Assembly (NCBI GenBank): GCA_945486445.1
Contig: CALYTD010000105.1
Coordinates: forward strand, 1 to 5,057
Direction of reading: 5' to 3'
Length of the DNA stretch: 5,057 nt
DNA from: an uncultured Prevotellaceae bacterium
GTDB taxonomy: Bacteria > Bacteroidota > Bacteroidia > Bacteroidales > Bacteroidaceae
Below the pieces are notes generated by a model, which ran no database searches, was not told where the DNA came from, and saw only the letters and a program-made list of their open reading frames with translations. Of the stretch, positions 4,712 through 5,057 are shown piece after piece. The translations under genes were made by a program, and so were the position numbers. Every line of letters starts with the position of its first letter. Position 1 is the stretch's first letter.

Positions 4712-4736
4712 CAAGGCAAATAAAACATAAAATCCA

Positions 4737-5057
4737 ATGGACGAAATCCAAAACCAAGAAACGAATTATACCGGCAGTAGCATACAAGTGCTGGAAGGAC
4801 TGGAAGCAGTGCGCAAACGCCCTGCAATGTATATCGGCGACATATCAGAGAAAGGACTGCATCACCTCGTCAATGAGACCGTTGATAACTCCATAGATGA
4901 GGCAATGGCAGGATACTGTACCCATATTGAAGTTACTATCAATGAGGATAACTCCATCACTGTTCAAGATAACGGACGAGGCATTCCCGTTGACGAACAC
5001 CCCAAGTTGCATAAGTCTGCGCTGGAGGTTGTAATGACAGTGCTGCACGCCGGCGGT
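4737..5057 (+). CDS. gyrB: DNA gyrase subunit B, N-terminal part (3' end outside window)
   Basis: An open frame from the ATG at 4737 runs exactly 107 codons to the window end. The product is the start of the GHKL ATPase domain of GyrB, which powers negative supercoiling by the GyrA2B2 complex. [10 protein letters not shown] (26-35) is the family hallmark. [17 protein letters not shown] (43-59) is the N-box, with Glu47 the expected catalytic base and Asn51 the magnesium ligand. [11 protein letters not shown] (78-88) is the G1 box, with Asp78 contacting adenine. HAGG (104-107) begins the next motif. All key residues present so far are intact. ParE shares these motifs; GyrB is favoured because [20 protein letters not shown] closely fits Bacteroidota GyrB as I recall it. 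The start has an A-rich leader and lies about 20 nt after the predicted transcription start. Long repeats and non-B-DNA motifs occupy the upstream region. Confidence 0.95.
   Translation, partial: MDEIQNQETNYTGSSIQVLEGLEAVRKRPAMYIGDISEKGLHHLVNETVDNSIDEAMAGYCTHIEVTINEDNSITVQDNGRGIPVDEHPKLHKSALEVVMTVLHAGG

Larger units (their letters stand above)
4018..4736. other. Gene-free 719-bp region between rpsT and gyrB
   Basis: I see no coding region here; the frames that stay open are low-complexity or cross the repeats. In order it holds a 3'-UTR stem-loop, the rpsT terminator (4123-4158), a pyrimidine-rich stretch ending in a pure C/T run (4246-4286), a 22-bp tandem repeat array (4349-4502), a degenerate repeat family on the same period (4509-4596), a 12-bp palindrome (4654-4665) and the gyrB promoter (4681-4711). 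Confidence 0.8.

Noticed and set aside
4482..4730. Plus-strand open frame reaching the gyrB leader
   Set aside because: It begins inside the repeat array, crosses the gyrB promoter and matches nothing known.

Overview
The window reads as a chromosomal segment of a Bacteroidota member, most likely order Bacteroidales and plausibly Prevotella-like. Three things support this. The promoters have the Bacteroidota form (TTTG or TTG, about 20 nt, then TAnnTTTG). Start codons mostly follow A-rich leaders instead of Shine-Dalgarno sequences. The encoded GlsA/GlsB, RecO, S20 and GyrB resemble that group's proteins. This placement is recognition from memory, with no search behind it.

Layout from left to right. 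Positions 1-423 hold the C-terminal part of a WYL-domain regulator cut by the window edge. Positions 487-2514 hold a two-gene unit: a Bacteroidota -7 promoter element, a PlsC-like O-acyltransferase (glsA-like), a GNAT-like N-acyltransferase (glsB-like) and a strong terminator. By analogy with Bacteroides, the pair should make glycine lipids: GlsB N-acylates glycine with a 3-hydroxy fatty acid and GlsA acylates the free hydroxyl. recO lies on the minus strand (2571-3326), convergent with glsB and sharing the terminator region. Its promoter is divergent from a strong plus-strand promoter (3403-3434) that drives tRNA-Glu(TTC) and probably rpsT, since no second promoter is visible in the structured 197-nt leader between them. 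rpsT ends in a clear terminator at 4123-4158.

From 4018 to 4736 there is no gene for 719 bp, but the stretch is far from featureless. It holds a 41-nt pure pyrimidine run with a minus-strand G-quadruplex motif and a 21-bp mirror repeat, seven exact-length 22-bp tandem repeats, and a second degenerate repeat family on the same 22-bp grid. A 12-bp palindrome and a good promoter then lead into gyrB, whose first 107 codons close the window.

The genes are ordinary housekeeping and lipid genes, and I see no defence system, mobile element or CRISPR array. The part most worth a second look is the repeat-rich, non-B-DNA-prone region upstream of gyrB. Since gyrase sets supercoiling, a supercoiling-sensitive upstream region is an attractive but unproven idea.
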